Positions 51,997 to 61,531 of a DNA stretch of 64,000 bases are shown here, piece after piece. The position numbers and the translations under genes were made by a program. The DNA is from Microcaldota archaeon (GTDB taxonomy: Archaea; Micrarchaeota; Micrarchaeia; Anstonellales; Bilamarchaeaceae). The first letter of the stretch is position 1. Each line of letters begins with the position of its first letter. The notes under the pieces were generated by a model, which saw nothing but the letters and a program-made list of their open reading frames with translations, did not search any database and had not been told where the DNA came from. The stretch spans positions 53,151 through 117,150 of the forward strand of contig JAKEGJ010000029.1 in the NCBI GenBank assembly GCA_022627495.1, in the 5' to 3' direction.

Positions 51997-52545
51997 ATGG
52001 ATTTCATACCAAAGAAGGTATTTTTCACCAAAGGAGTCGGGCGCGCGACCGAGCAGCTCACATCCTTCGAGTTCGCCCTGCGCGATGCCGGCATTTCGCC
52101 GTTCAACCTCGTGTCCGTTTCAAGCATCCTCGCTCCCAAGGCGGAGATTATCTCCAAGGCAGAAGGGCTGAAATTCCTTAACAGCGGCCAGGTCGTGTTC
52201 ACTGTCATGTCGCGCTGCGCGGCGAACGAGCCTAACCGCCTCATCGCGGCTTCGGTCGGCTGCGCGATTCCCGCGGACCGGGAGATTTACGGCTACCTCA
52301 GCGAGCACCATGCGTTCGGCCAGACCGAGGAAAAGGCCGGCGAATACGCCGAGGACCTGGCGGCTACCATGCTCGCTTCGTCATTGGGCGTCCCGTTCGA
52401 TTCCAACACCGCATGGGACGAGCGCGAGCAGCAGTTCAAGATGAGCGGCAAGTTCGTCAAGACAATGAACATCACGCAGTCCGCGGTATGCGACAAGGAA
52501 GGGAACTGGACTTCTGTCGTCGCCGCAGCGGTTTTAATATTATAG
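51997..52545 (+). CDS. pdaD: pyruvoyl-dependent arginine decarboxylase
   Basis: 182 residues. The self-cleavage site is the Ser42-Ser43 pair in [16 protein letters not shown], where Ser43 becomes the pyruvoyl group. The N-terminal [18 protein letters not shown] and the C-terminal half match the family. It converts arginine to agmatine in polyamine synthesis. Stands alone; a hairpin (ACGCC/GGCGT) shortly after the stop may end the transcript. Confidence 0.94.
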   Translation: MDFIPKKVFFTKGVGRATEQLTSFEFALRDAGISPFNLVSVSSILAPKAEIISKAEGLKFLNSGQVVFTVMSRCAANEPNRLIAASVGCAIPADREIYGYLSEHHAFGQTEEKAGEYAEDLAATMLASSLGVPFDSNTAWDEREQQFKMSGKFVKTMNITQSAVCDKEGNWTSVVAAAVLIL

Positions 52546-52593
52546 CGTTCAATAGCCATAACGCCAAAGGCGTCATTCCATCAAGGTGAAATT

Positions 52594-53028
52594 ATGGGAT
52601 TCTGGGATTCTGTGCTGGGAAGCGACAAGGGCTCGGAGGCCGAGCCGCAGGCGGACAAGTCATCCAATCCATTCAACGTTTCGATATCTTTCGCGCCGCT
52701 GCGCCTCTCGGCAAAGAACCGGAGCTCGGTCAGCCTGGTCGTGAAGGTGAAGAATGTCTCCGCATCGCCCCAGATAGTCTCGGTCGATGCGCTTCTTCCG
52801 CGCGAAGCGATGATAGGGTTCGACCCCGCATGCATAAACAAGGCCGCAGAGAAGCGCCTGGGCGAACTGAAGCCCGGCGCGGTCATGGACGTCCCCATCA
52901 CCATCTGGTCCAGCAACCAGACAAAGGAAGGGAACTACCCGGTCGAAGTCACGGTCTATTCTCATTATATCGGGTATGACAAGGTGCTTAGCTACCTGAA
53001 GAAGAGCACCTCTCTCCGTGCGGTCTGA
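52594..53028 (+). CDS. small beta-sandwich (Ig/CARDB-like) protein
   Basis: 144 residues without a signal peptide or membrane span. After a short disordered start, residues 28-130 show a strand pattern like Ig-type or CARDB domains (SVSLVVKVKNVSASPQIVSVDALLP...NYPVEVTVYSHY). No named family. AGGTGA ribosome site before the ATG. Function unknown. Confidence 0.65.
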   Translation: MGFWDSVLGSDKGSEAEPQADKSSNPFNVSISFAPLRLSAKNRSSVSLVVKVKNVSASPQIVSVDALLPREAMIGFDPACINKAAEKRLGELKPGAVMDVPITIWSSNQTKEGNYPVEVTVYSHYIGYDKVLSYLKKSTSLRAV

Positions 53029-53082
53029 ACCTATAACTTCCCTTTAACATCATTTTTATCCTTTTCTATACACATTACTGCC

Positions 53083-54009
53083 ATGTCCGAGGCCCTGATC
53101 CGGTTTTTTAAGCGCCGTTATATCAGAAACCACCCGGAAAAAATCCGGGAAAGAATAATCGAACGGGCGGAGCGGTATCGTTCTGAGGGCTTGGATAGCA
53201 GAATCCCATTCCTCAAGTATGCGATGACCGGGCAGGACGTCCCGATGGGGTCGACAGCCAAGCGCGGCGACGGAATTCCGGTTCCTGACTGGCATGAAGG
53301 CCAGGTTGTCTTTACGCCGAGACTCGAGGAAGCCGTGCGGTTCAATATCTTCAACGCAGATGCGGGCCTGCAGGCATTGTCCGCTTGGCCGATCGGGCAT
53401 GGCGGCGGCCACTGTGTCAAAATAGTCCGGTGCAAGACGTCCTGGCGCGGTGATTTGCGAGTCTGCATCACCGGCGAAGCCGAGGTGTCACCCTACCCTT
53501 GTGAGGGGATATACGACTCGCGTATGAATCATGTCGTCCTCCATGATCAGGCCGGGATAATGGAATCCACCCTAATCCACGAGCTGGAGCACGCGCGGCA
53601 TTGTAACCTGATGCTTATGATTCTCGGCAGTTGCCATGAGATTCACGTACGGCAGAGGGAATACCTGTCAATGCTTGCCGTAACCATCTACGGCGACGAA
53701 TTCCCCATGCTGGACATACCGACACGCAAATGGCCGGTATTGCTGCGCGATTCCTGGAATTACCCGCACGTCCTCGCTTCCTTCAATTTCCTCCTGCGCC
53801 TGCCGCTGTCACTAAGCATGCGCGCTTTCGAATTGGCCGGGTCCCTGGACGAAATCCAACGGACCGGGGACATCTCCCCAGTCCACGACAAGCTTCTACG
53901 CAAGATCCGGGATTGCGCTCAATCCGAATACGAGCGCGTCTATGAGGGCACGTTCGGGGTTCGACGCGCCGAGCTGGCCGGAATCATCTACGAGCTGCCA
54001 ATGATTTAG
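53083..54009 (+). CDS. putative zincin metallopeptidase
   Basis: 308 residues. The HExxH zinc motif is seen as IHELEHARH at about residues 166-174, in a helix preceded by a beta-strand, as in zincins. No signal peptide, so probably cytosolic. The rest is unrecognised. Confidence in peptidase activity is moderate, because only the short motif supports it. Confidence 0.55.
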   Translation: MSEALIRFFKRRYIRNHPEKIRERIIERAERYRSEGLDSRIPFLKYAMTGQDVPMGSTAKRGDGIPVPDWHEGQVVFTPRLEEAVRFNIFNADAGLQALSAWPIGHGGGHCVKIVRCKTSWRGDLRVCITGEAEVSPYPCEGIYDSRMNHVVLHDQAGIMESTLIHELEHARHCNLMLMILGSCHEIHVRQREYLSMLAVTIYGDEFPMLDIPTRKWPVLLRDSWNYPHVLASFNFLLRLPLSLSMRAFELAGSLDEIQRTGDISPVHDKLLRKIRDCAQSEYERVYEGTFGVRRAELAGIIYELPMI

Positions 54010-54017
54010 GCCCGCTT

Positions 54018-54278
54018 TCATCCTTCGAGCGTGTTTTTCAATTCCTCGATTGACTTCGCCACGCGCATCCCTCTTTCCGTAAGCCTCACGATGCGCTTCT
54101 TGCCCTTGGCCTCAATTGTGACTAGCCCGTTCTTCTGCAGGTGGCTGATTAGCTTGGTCACATATACGTACGTAGTCTCGCTGCTCTTTGCAATCTTGGA
54201 AAGGTGCCATGTGCTCTCTCCGTCGCGGAGAAGGGTGAGTATGCGGCAGGGCTTCGGGCGCGCGAACACATTGAACAT
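54018..54278 (-). CDS. MarR-like winged-helix regulator
   Basis: 86 residues from the ATG at 54278, which has a perfect GGTGATG ribosome site; a longer in-frame start would add 50 basic residues of low quality. The helix-turn-helix is WHLSKIAKSSETTYVYVTKLISHLQKNGLV with the wing VTIEAKGKKRIVRLTERG. A small DNA-binding regulator. Convergent with the zincin gene. Confidence 0.78.
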   Translation of the reverse strand: MFNVFARPKPCRILTLLRDGESTWHLSKIAKSSETTYVYVTKLISHLQKNGLVTIEAKGKKRIVRLTERGMRVAKSIEELKNTLEG

Positions 54279-54475
54279 GGTGGCATCACCCAGCGCTTGA
54301 TTATTAATTCTTCTTCGCAGCACCGGCGCCGCTCGGACGCGCCGTTTTGATGCCGACACTTTAAAAATGTGCTTTTTCCGTCGTAGCATCGACGATAGCT
54401 TTATAAAATATCTCTCGGTGTATGTCACGGAATTAGCGAATCCTCCCCGCGGGAGGCATTCAGGAAGGTGTCAAC

Positions 54476-54691
54476 ATGGGATCAAAAGTCGGATCTGAGA
54501 AAATCTCAAGGGAAGATGGATACCTGTATTTCGTCGGCAAGGACGGATATGTCTGGGCCGCACCGATGAAGCACAACACCAGGGGCAAGAAGAAGAAAGT
54601 CGGTTCCGAGAAGATCAGCAAGGAAGACGGCTTCATGTACTACCTGGGCAAGGACGGATACGTCTACAAGGCAAAGCTCAAAAATGCCTGA
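54476..54691 (+). CDS. tandem 30-residue repeat protein
   Basis: 71 residues made of two near copies: VGSEKISREDGYLYFVGKDGYVW and VGSEKISKEDGFMYYLGKDGYVY, joined by a basic linker. Each copy looks like a small beta unit. No cysteines are visible, so it is not a zinc ribbon. It sits just before the S6e gene with its own AGGTGT ribosome site. I know no function for this pattern. Confidence 0.75.
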   Translation: MGSKVGSEKISREDGYLYFVGKDGYVWAAPMKHNTRGKKKKVGSEKISKEDGFMYYLGKDGYVYKAKLKNA

Positions 54692-54773
54692 ATTTTATCT
54701 TTTTTTTCCTTTTCCTAATCTTTTATAAAACAACCCCATCAAACTGATTCTATCCTATTTGTGAGGTGAACAC

Positions 54774-55163
54774 ATGCGAATAGTCATATCAGAATCTAGC
54801 GGAAAGAGTTACCAGGTCGAGCTCCCGAAAGACAAGGAAGCTAATATTATAGGCAAAAAGCTCGGTGACGAGTTTGACGGCAACCTTGTAGGGGCGGCAG
54901 GATACACGCTCGAGCTAACGGGCGGCAGCGACGGAAGCGGGTTCCCGATGAGGGTCGAAGTGCACGGCTCTGCCAGGAAGCAGATATTGACGAGCGACGG
55001 CACCGGGTTCAACGCGAAGGAAAGCGGAGAGCGCAGGCGAAAATACGTCCGCGGAAACACATTCTCGGCCGAAATCGCCCAGGTGAACGCAAAGGTGAAG
55101 AAGCCCGGCGCGTCGCCTTTGGACCAGCTCTTCCCCAAGGCCGAGAAAAAGGAGACCAAATGA
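54774..55163 (+). CDS. rps6e: ribosomal protein S6e
   Basis: 129 residues matching archaeal S6e: LVGAAGYTLELTGGSDGSGFPMRVEVHGSARKQIL, then GERRRKYVRGNTFSAEIAQVNAKV. It lies on the small ribosomal subunit. The end overlaps the aIF2-gamma start by four bases, a linkage common in euryarchaea and DPANN groups. Confidence 0.95.
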   Translation: MRIVISESSGKSYQVELPKDKEANIIGKKLGDEFDGNLVGAAGYTLELTGGSDGSGFPMRVEVHGSARKQILTSDGTGFNAKESGERRRKYVRGNTFSAEIAQVNAKVKKPGASPLDQLFPKAEKKETK

Positions 55164-56353
55164 TGCAGGCTGAGATGAATATCGGCATGCTCGGGCATGT
55201 CGACCATGGCAAGACGACCCTTACCAAATCGCTTACGGGCAAATGGACGGACACGCACAGCGAGGAAATCAAGCGGGGGATTTCAATAAGGCTCGGCTAC
55301 GCCGACGCGTTCATTTACCAATGCCCGAAAGACGACTCCCTCTCAACTGATGCCAAATGCCCCAAATGCGGCGGCAAATCCAAGGTCCTGCGCAAGCTAT
55401 CCATTGTGGACGCGCCCGGCCATGAGACGCTGATGACCACGGTGATATCGGCAACGAGCATACTCGACGGCGTGCTTTTTTTGATAGCCGCGAACGAGCC
55501 GTGCCCCCAGCCCCAGACCACCGAGCACCTCCTGGTGCTGAATTCGACCGGAATAAAGAACATCATAGTCGTCCAGACGAAAATAGACCTTGTGACTCGG
55601 GAAAAAGCGCTTGAAAACTACAGGCAGATAAAGCAGTTCCTGAAGGGTTCGGCGGCTGAAGACGCCCCCATCATCCCCGTTTCGGCCAACGCGGGCCTTA
55701 ATATCGAAGCGCTCCTGCGCGCCATCAACGAAATCATGAAGCCTGCCAAGCACGATGAGAAGGCCGAGCTCCGCATGTACGTCTCACGCTCATTCGATGT
55801 CAACCGGCCCGGCACGGAAATCAAATCGCTAAACGGCGGCGTGTTGGGCGGCTCCATAGTCCAGGGCGTTCTGAAAGTCGGGGATGAAATCGAGATAAAG
55901 CCGGGGATTTCGCGCAAGGAAGGCGGCAAGCCCTCGCCCATGCTCTGCACGGTCCAGATGCTCATGGAAGAAACCGAGAAGCTCGAATCCGCGCGCCCAG
56001 GCGGTCTCGTCGCCATAGGCACCACGCTCGACCCGTCGCTCACCAAATCCGACGCTTTCGTAGGCTCGGTCGTGGGCAGGAAGGGCGAAGTGCCTGAGCC
56101 CGTGGACACGCTGAACGTGAAATACGCGCTCCTTGAGCGCGCGGACATGCAGAATATGCCGCTCCGCGAGGCCGAGCCGGTCGTCGTGAACGTCCATACG
56201 TCCACAGGAGTGGGCGTCGTGGCGAAACTGGCAAAGGGCATAGCGACAATCAAGCTCAAGAAGCCGACCGTCGTCTACAAGGACATGCACGTCGCGATTT
56301 CCCGGAAGGTCGGCCAGAGGTGGCGCCTTAGCGCCTGGGGCAAGGTTGTCTAG
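55160..56353 (+). CDS. eif2g: translation initiation factor aIF2 subunit gamma
   Basis: 397 residues. GTPase motifs are GHVDHGKT (G1), DAPGHE (G3), and VSANAG (G5). The zinc knuckle is CPKDDS...CPKCGG. The G4 motif reads VQTKID where NKxD is expected, a notable change in the guanine-recognition loop. It brings initiator tRNA to the ribosome as the core of aIF2. An alternative start one codon later (MQAEMN) is possible. Confidence 0.95.
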   Translation: MMQAEMNIGMLGHVDHGKTTLTKSLTGKWTDTHSEEIKRGISIRLGYADAFIYQCPKDDSLSTDAKCPKCGGKSKVLRKLSIVDAPGHETLMTTVISATSILDGVLFLIAANEPCPQPQTTEHLLVLNSTGIKNIIVVQTKIDLVTREKALENYRQIKQFLKGSAAEDAPIIPVSANAGLNIEALLRAINEIMKPAKHDEKAELRMYVSRSFDVNRPGTEIKSLNGGVLGGSIVQGVLKVGDEIEIKPGISRKEGGKPSPMLCTVQMLMEETEKLESARPGGLVAIGTTLDPSLTKSDAFVGSVVGRKGEVPEPVDTLNVKYALLERADMQNMPLREAEPVVVNVHTSTGVGVVAKLAKGIATIKLKKPTVVYKDMHVAISRKVGQRWRLSAWGKVV

Positions 56354-56386
56354 ACAAATCCATTTATTCGTTTTTACCTATATCAC

Positions 56387-56817
56387 GCTGGGGTCAATTT
56401 GGACGGTCCTCCGTCCAAAAGCCCCCCAGCTAATGCACGACTTAAATTTTCACGCTGGGGTTGTTGCTGGCCGACGTTTCGGCCATCACACCCCAGCTGT
56501 AATGCGACTAATGTTTTCACGCTGGGGTTGTTGCTGGCCGTTTTTCGGCCATCAAATCCCCAGCAGGAGAAAATCTCAGGAAGTTTGATGACCGGGCGAA
56601 ACGCTTCGCGTTTCGCTGGTCCCTTGAACGGTGCGCCGTTCAAGTGGAAAATTTATCCTAAGTTTAACCGGAGGAAATTTTCTGCTGGGGTCGTTCATGG
56701 TCGACGTTTCGACCATGTGCCCCCAGCTGTAGTGCGACAAATATTTTCACGCTGGGGTCGTTCATGGTCGACGTTTCGACCATGTGCCCCCAGCTGTAGT
56801 GCGACAAATATTTTCAC
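56387..56817 (+). repeat. 67-bp tandem hairpin array leading into tRNA-Ser
   Basis: Units begin at 56387, 56454 and 56521, then at 56684 and 56751, always GCTGGGG; the next start in register is the tRNA at 56818. Each unit folds into a hairpin of about 45 bases, with an outer stem GCTGGGG/CCCCAGC like the tRNA acceptor stem and an inner stem that differs between units but still pairs: TTTGGACGG/CCGTCCAAA, TGGCCGA/TCGGCCA, TGGCCG/CGGCCA and CATGGTCGA/TCGACCATG (twice). A spacer of about 23 bases ending TTTTCAC is conserved. Between 56565 and 56683 are two other perfect hairpins (56596-56616 and 56623-56644). Confidence 0.85.
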
Positions 56818-56952
56818 GCTGGGGTCGCCTAGCCTGGTAGGGCGAAAGGTTGCTATACCGGGAGCGCAGCCGCGTTCCCGCATTCCGAAACCTTCGGTTT
56901 GCAGAGACCTTTTGCGCGTAAGCGTTCGGGAGTTCAAATCTCCCCCCTAGCG
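56818..56952 (+). tRNA. tRNA-Ser(GCU) with intron
   Basis: The acceptor stem GCTGGGG/CCCTAGC has one G-T pair. The D-arm is GCCT/GGGC, the T-arm GGGAG-TTCAAAT-CTCCC, the variable arm is long (GCGC GTAA GCGT), and the discriminator is G, as expected for serine. The anticodon loop TTGCTAA (GCU) is split after position 37 by an intron of about 51 bases (about 56856-56906) holding two hairpins, CGGGA/TCCCG and CGAAAC/GGTTTG. The anticodon stem AAAGG/CCTTT pairs fully once the intron is removed. Confidence 0.85.
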
Positions 56953-56953
56953 T

Positions 56954-56995
56954 TTTTTGTTCACTGGCCTCGCCGCGGGCTCGGCGTGAACAAAC
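56954..56995 (+). repeat. dispersed GTTCA-ended repeat, copy 2
   Basis: A stem with arms TTTGTTCAC/GTGAACAAA and a GC-rich centre, starting right at the tRNA-Ser 3' end. The first 19 bases match the reverse complement of 10245-10263 exactly. The T-run at its start may also terminate the tRNA transcript. Confidence 0.6.
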
Positions 56996-57118
56996 GAATA
57001 ATGAATTGACTGAAAAGCGGGCACATGTCTGGAACGCCGATCACGGAAGCCCCCCCCGGCGTCATTTTTTTATTGACCCTTATCACGCAGTCACTCCTGC
57101 GGATTATGGGGCGGTGCT

Positions 57119-57916
57119 ATGCCGGGCAAGGGGCGCGATGGCATGAAAAAACACGAAATCAAGAAGATTGTCAAGGAAAGCTATGCAAAGATAGCCGATT
57201 CCGGCTGCTGCTGCTCCTGCGGGTGCAGCGGCATGGACAAAGTGCAAATCGCAAAGAGCCTCGGCTACTCGAATCGTGAAATCCGGTCCCTTCCGGAAGC
57301 GAATCTTGGCTTGGGGTGCGGCAACCCGACCGCCTTGGGCGAGATAAGGGCCGGGAACGTTGTTCTCGATTTAGGCTCCGGGGCGGGCTTCGACTGCTTC
57401 CTTGCCGCGAAAAAAGCAGGCAAGGCCGGGCGCGTCATCGGAGTGGATATGACCAGGGCGATGGTCAGGAAAGCGCGGGAGAACGCGAAGAAATACGGTT
57501 TTTCCAATGTTGAATTCCGGTTTGGCGAAATTGAAAAATTGCCTGTTAAGGACGGCTCCGTTGATGTAGTCATAAGCAACTGCGTAATCAACCTCTCTCC
57601 GGATAAGGAAAAAGTGTTCAGTGAGGCATACCGCGTCCTGAAAAAAGGCGGAAAAATGCTGGTTTCCGATATCGTGCTTTTGAAGGAGCTTTCAAAAGCC
57701 CAAAGGGATGACGAAAAGCTGATTGCCGGTTGCGTTGGCGGAGCCATACTGAGGGAAGAATACGTCAAACTCGTCAGGGGTGCCGGATTTATCGTGAAAA
57801 TCATGTCTGAAGACAGGGGGATAAGCGGAAGGCAATACGACGGCTTGCCTCTTGAAAGTCTTAAGATTGCCGCATACAAGCGAGGGAACGAGCCGCGGGG
57901 AGATAGAAAAAAGTGA
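57119..57916 (+). CDS. arsM: arsenite S-adenosylmethionine methyltransferase (ArsM-like)
   Basis: 265 residues. A cysteine cluster near the start (CCCSCGCSG), the SAM motif VLDLGSGAGFDCFLAA, GVDMTRAMVRKARENAKKYG, and the conserved cysteines of SNCVINLSPDK and IAGCVGGAI. The ArsM family methylates trivalent arsenic using paired cysteines. An alternative ATG lies at 57143. It stands alone after the tRNA-Ser region. Confidence 0.85.
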   Translation: MPGKGRDGMKKHEIKKIVKESYAKIADSGCCCSCGCSGMDKVQIAKSLGYSNREIRSLPEANLGLGCGNPTALGEIRAGNVVLDLGSGAGFDCFLAAKKAGKAGRVIGVDMTRAMVRKARENAKKYGFSNVEFRFGEIEKLPVKDGSVDVVISNCVINLSPDKEKVFSEAYRVLKKGGKMLVSDIVLLKELSKAQRDDEKLIAGCVGGAILREEYVKLVRGAGFIVKIMSEDRGISGRQYDGLPLESLKIAAYKRGNEPRGDRKK

Positions 57917-58017
57917 AATCCGGGCGCAACCGTTTGGGCGGGCGCGGCCGTAGCTGATTGCGAATCCCTTTATAAACATTTTTCGCCATATTATGAGCAA
58001 GAGGCAGAGGAATCCCC

Positions 58018-58332
58018 ATGGCAACCGTGATTGAAAAGTCCAGAATACCAGTTGAAAAGCCCACCCGGAAGCATGACGTGGCATTCGCCGGAAGGAGGGC
58101 GCTGATTTCAGCGATGACCGAGGACATCGTAGGCCGGGGATGCCCCATACAGCGCCTCTCCGACACCCTGCTCGTCACCGGCAGCAGCAACGAGCAGGCC
58201 GCCCGGGCCTTGTCACAAATCCTCGGGACTTCGGTCTCCATCGTCTCGGATAATGGCATTGAGCAATCCATCGGCCAGGATGAGGCGGACCGCTATATTG
58301 CCCGCGTAGAAGCCAAGAGGAAGAGCCGCTGA
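58018..58332 (+). CDS. small protein of unknown function
   Basis: 104 residues without membrane segments or clear motifs. A TATA box (TTTATAAAC, about 57969) and a GAGGAATC ribosome site precede the ATG. The Ser/Asn/Gly-rich centre and helical ends give no family match. Convergent with the copper ATPase gene. Confidence 0.6.
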   Translation: MATVIEKSRIPVEKPTRKHDVAFAGRRALISAMTEDIVGRGCPIQRLSDTLLVTGSSNEQAARALSQILGTSVSIVSDNGIEQSIGQDEADRYIARVEAKRKSR

Positions 58333-58339
58333 CTCCTGC

Positions 58340-60571
58340 CTAATCCGTATTTTTCGGTCTCCAGCCCCTCATCAGGAGGCTGTTGGACACCACACTGACC
58401 GAGCTGAAGGCCATTGCCGCGCCTGCTATCACCGGGCTGAGCAGGAATCCGGATGCCGGGTCTATCGCGCGCAGGGCGCCCATGGCAACCGGTATGCCTA
58501 CCGCATTGTACGCAAAAGCCCAGAACAGGTTCTGCCTGATTTTCTTCATCGTATACCTGCTAAGCTCGATGGCGCTGACGATGTCGCGCAGGTCGCTTTT
58601 CACAAGCACGACCCCGCCGCTCTCAATAGCTACGTCGGTTCCCGACCCTATCGCTATTCCGACATCCGCCTGGGCGAGGGCTGGCGCGTCGTTGATTCCG
58701 TCGCCTACGAAAACAACCCTCTCTCCGTTGCCCTGCAGGCGCTTCACCTCCCCGGCCTTGTCCTCCGGAAGCACATGGGCGAGCACCCGGTCGATTCCCG
58801 CCTGCTTCGCAATCGCCATTGCCGTGCGCTCGTTGTCCCCTGTAATCATCGCCGTCTCGTAGCCGGCCTTCCTGAGCCTGGATACCGCGTCGCGCGAGTG
58901 CTCCTTCATGGTGTCCGAGATGGCAATCAGGCCGGCCAACCTGCCTCCGGCCGCCACAATCACGACTGTCTTCCCTTCAAGCTCCATCTCATGCATTTTT
59001 TTGGCGACATCCTCCCCGACAGATATCCCATTCTTCCCCATAAGGAGATGGTTGCCGATAATCACTGCCGAATCCCTGAAAAATGCCCGGATTCCGTGGC
59101 CCGCGATTGCCTCAAACTTCCTCGGACTGGCAATCTTCAGTTTCATCTTTTTCGCCTTGCTGACGATGGCCTTCGCGAGGAAATGCTCCGAGCCGCTTTC
59201 GGCCGACGCTGCCACTGCCAGGAGTTCCGTTTCCTTCAGGCCGAATGCTACTATGTCGGTCACAGCAGGCTCGCCCTTCGTAATCGTCCCCGTCTTGTCG
59301 AAGACGACCATCGTCGCCTTCTCCAGGAGTTCCAGGCTCTCCGCGTTCTTGAACAGGACGCCGTTTTCCGCGCCCTTTCCGGTCCCAAGCATCACCGCGG
59401 TCGGAGTGGCAAGGCCCATGGCGCACGGGCAGGCGATAATCAGCGTGGATATCAGTATCGTCAGGGCGAAAATGAATGACGAACCTGCAATGAAATACCA
59501 GTGTCCGAACGCGAGCAGGGCCAGGGCAATCACCGCCACGACGAAATAGCCCGCCACAAGGTCGGCGAGCTTCTGGATGGGCGCCTTGCTTCCCTGGGCG
59601 TCCTCGACCAGCTTGATTATCTGCGCGAGCATGGTATCGCTCCCGACTTTCCTTGCCCTGAACCTGAACGAGCCGCTCTTATTGATGGTCGCCCCAATTA
59701 CGACATCCCCCTTCCTCTTGTGAGCCGGCAGGCTCTCGCCGGTTATCATGCTTTCGTCGACGCTGCTCTCGCCTTCCATGACGACGCCGTCCACCGGTAT
59801 CTTCCCGCCTGGCTTGACGATTATGATGTCGCCGACAGCCACGTCCTTTATCGGAATCTCATTTTCCTTTCCGCCCCGCATGACCAGGGCCGTTCTTGGC
59901 TGGAGGCCGATTAGCCGCTTTATCGCCTCGCTGGTCTTGCCCTTGGCGATGGCTTCGAGATATTTGCCGAGCACTATGAATGTCAGGAGAAGGGCCGCGG
60001 TCTCGAAATACATCCCCCCCTCCATAAGGCCGAAGCCCGTGGTCAAACTGTATGCGTAGGCGGTCCCGACGCCCAGCGCGACAAGGCTGTCCATGCCCGG
60101 GGCGCGGTTTATGAGCCCGCGGAACCCCCGCGAGAAGAACTCCAAATTGGCCAGCAATACCGGCGTCGTGAGGATGAACTGCAATACCGCCAGGTTGGCC
60201 ATGACAGCGTCAGGGTATTCCAGCGGAAACGCCCCGCCGAGCATCTCCGGAAGCGCCAGGACGAGCACCGGGGCTGTCAGCATGGCCGAGATGATTACCC
60301 TGCCCCGCAGGCCCTTGATTTCCTTCTCCCTTGCCTGCCCCTCCCGGTCCGCCGCTTCCTCATTTATTTCTGCGCCGTAGCCGAGGCCCTCAATCGACTC
60401 CAGGAAATCCCGCGGCAGGATTTTTCCCTCGTCGTATTCCACGCTGGCCTTTTCGCTCGCATAGTTCACGTTCGCGGATTTCACGCCCTCAAGCTTCCTG
60501 AGCCTGCGCTCGATGTTCATCGCGCAGGACGCGCAATCCATGCCGGTTATCGGGATAGTAATCCTCTTCAT
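58340..60571 (-). CDS. copA: copper-exporting P1B-type ATPase
   Basis: 743 residues. N-terminal heavy-metal domain with [10 protein letters not shown] (CxxC at 13-16), membrane helices, actuator motif GESLP, the CPC metal site in [11 protein letters not shown], the phosphorylation site [11 protein letters not shown], and [16 protein letters not shown] of the hinge. CPC with this topology indicates Cu(I) export from the cytosol. Last gene of the operon cupredoxin, HMA-membrane protein, CopA. Confidence 0.95.
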   Translation of the reverse strand: MKRITIPITGMDCASCAMNIERRLRKLEGVKSANVNYASEKASVEYDEGKILPRDFLESIEGLGYGAEINEEAADREGQAREKEIKGLRGRVIISAMLTAPVLVLALPEMLGGAFPLEYPDAVMANLAVLQFILTTPVLLANLEFFSRGFRGLINRAPGMDSLVALGVGTAYAYSLTTGFGLMEGGMYFETAALLLTFIVLGKYLEAIAKGKTSEAIKRLIGLQPRTALVMRGGKENEIPIKDVAVGDIIIVKPGGKIPVDGVVMEGESSVDESMITGESLPAHKRKGDVVIGATINKSGSFRFRARKVGSDTMLAQIIKLVEDAQGSKAPIQKLADLVAGYFVVAVIALALLAFGHWYFIAGSSFIFALTILISTLIIACPCAMGLATPTAVMLGTGKGAENGVLFKNAESLELLEKATMVVFDKTGTITKGEPAVTDIVAFGLKETELLAVAASAESGSEHFLAKAIVSKAKKMKLKIASPRKFEAIAGHGIRAFFRDSAVIIGNHLLMGKNGISVGEDVAKKMHEMELEGKTVVIVAAGGRLAGLIAISDTMKEHSRDAVSRLRKAGYETAMITGDNERTAMAIAKQAGIDRVLAHVLPEDKAGEVKRLQGNGERVVFVGDGINDAPALAQADVGIAIGSGTDVAIESGGVVLVKSDLRDIVSAIELSRYTMKKIRQNLFWAFAYNAVGIPVAMGALRAIDPASGFLLSPVIAGAAMAFSSVSVVSNSLLMRGWRPKNTD

Positions 60572-60580
60572 GCGGGCACC

Positions 60581-61531
60581 CTATGGATAAGTAATCGGCC
60601 CTTTAGGCCCAAATAGCATCAGAAACGCCAGAAGCAGTCCGAAAGCCAGGCTCCAGAACGCGTATGTCAGGAATGTTCCGCTACCCCTTGCGGGTGCCTG
60701 GCCGGCTTCCCGATGCATCATATAGCTCAAGGCGCCCAGGATTATTAATGAGACGCCAAAGAGCAAGCCGATGAATGCCAGCAGGTTGTCGTATATCATC
60801 ATGACAGAGAGCATCGCGCCCATAGTGCCTGACATGAGGCCGGCCATCATTCCCTCCATGGCGCCCATTATTCCGCTGAACCTTCCTGCCGCCACGCCTG
60901 CAATCATCCCGGCGGCAGTGCCTGCGACAGAACCGATGAACATCCCGTTCGTGGCTCCGATGAGCGCCCCCACAAGGAATCCGCAGACCATCCCCAGCGT
61001 CATCCCGGCCATCATACCGTTCATGCAGGCTATCTGCCTGCGGTATGCGCTCATGTGGCGGTAAGAGGCCAAAATCATCATCGAGCAGGCGAAACTTAGC
61101 AGGATAAGGGGCGCAGCCTCGGTAGCGATGGCAATGCCTCCATAGCCCGAGGCGAAAAATGCCGGAAAGGCGATTGCAAGGAGCCCTGCAGCCGCAAGGA
61201 ACTGCCGGAATATCCCCGCCTCGAGTTCCACCCCGCGGGCTCCGGATAAGACCGAGGACGCGTACTTCAACGCCCTTTCCGGGTTCCCCCGCGCCCCCGC
61301 TGTGTCCGGTGCCTCAGCGCCAGCAGTTCCTGCGCTTTTTTCCTGATATCCATTATCGGCAAGACCCTTCATCAGGCCGGGCAGGGCGTCATCCCCGCAT
61401 TCAACCCTCAGCAACCCGGATTTTGCATCGATTTCCCTGACATCCGCCCGATATCGCATCGCAATCCTGCGGATAGCTTTCTCGCATGAGCCGCATGTAA
61501 TCCCCTCAAGATATACCCTCTGCTCCTTCAT
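60581..61531 (-). CDS. HMA-domain plus Gly/Met-rich membrane protein, copper-linked
   Basis: 316 residues: an N-terminal heavy-metal domain (GITCGSC, CxxC) followed by a linker and a run of hydrophobic spans from about 105 to 310. The region 170-260 is packed with GMM, AGM and IMG motifs (MNGMMAGMTLGMVCG), so several methionines face the membrane core. That suggests copper transport or storage. Overlaps the cupredoxin gene by four bases and is nine bases before copA. Confidence 0.75.
   Translation of the reverse strand: MKEQRVYLEGITCGSCEKAIRRIAMRYRADVREIDAKSGLLRVECGDDALPGLMKGLADNGYQEKSAGTAGAEAPDTAGARGNPERALKYASSVLSGARGVELEAGIFRQFLAAAGLLAIAFPAFFASGYGGIAIATEAAPLILLSFACSMMILASYRHMSAYRRQIACMNGMMAGMTLGMVCGFLVGALIGATNGMFIGSVAGTAAGMIAGVAAGRFSGIMGAMEGMMAGLMSGTMGAMLSVMMIYDNLLAFIGLLFGVSLIILGALSYMMHREAGQAPARGSGTFLTYAFWSLAFGLLLAFLMLFGPKGPITYP

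Noticed and set aside
56387..56817. CRISPR-like array
   Set aside because: Period is regular, but the stretches between hairpins are conserved rather than unique, and the inner stems vary in a paired way. There are no cas genes nearby.
56399..56950. 183-codon ORF across the tandem array and tRNA-Ser
   Set aside because: It consists of repeat units and the tRNA gene itself, so it is not a real protein.
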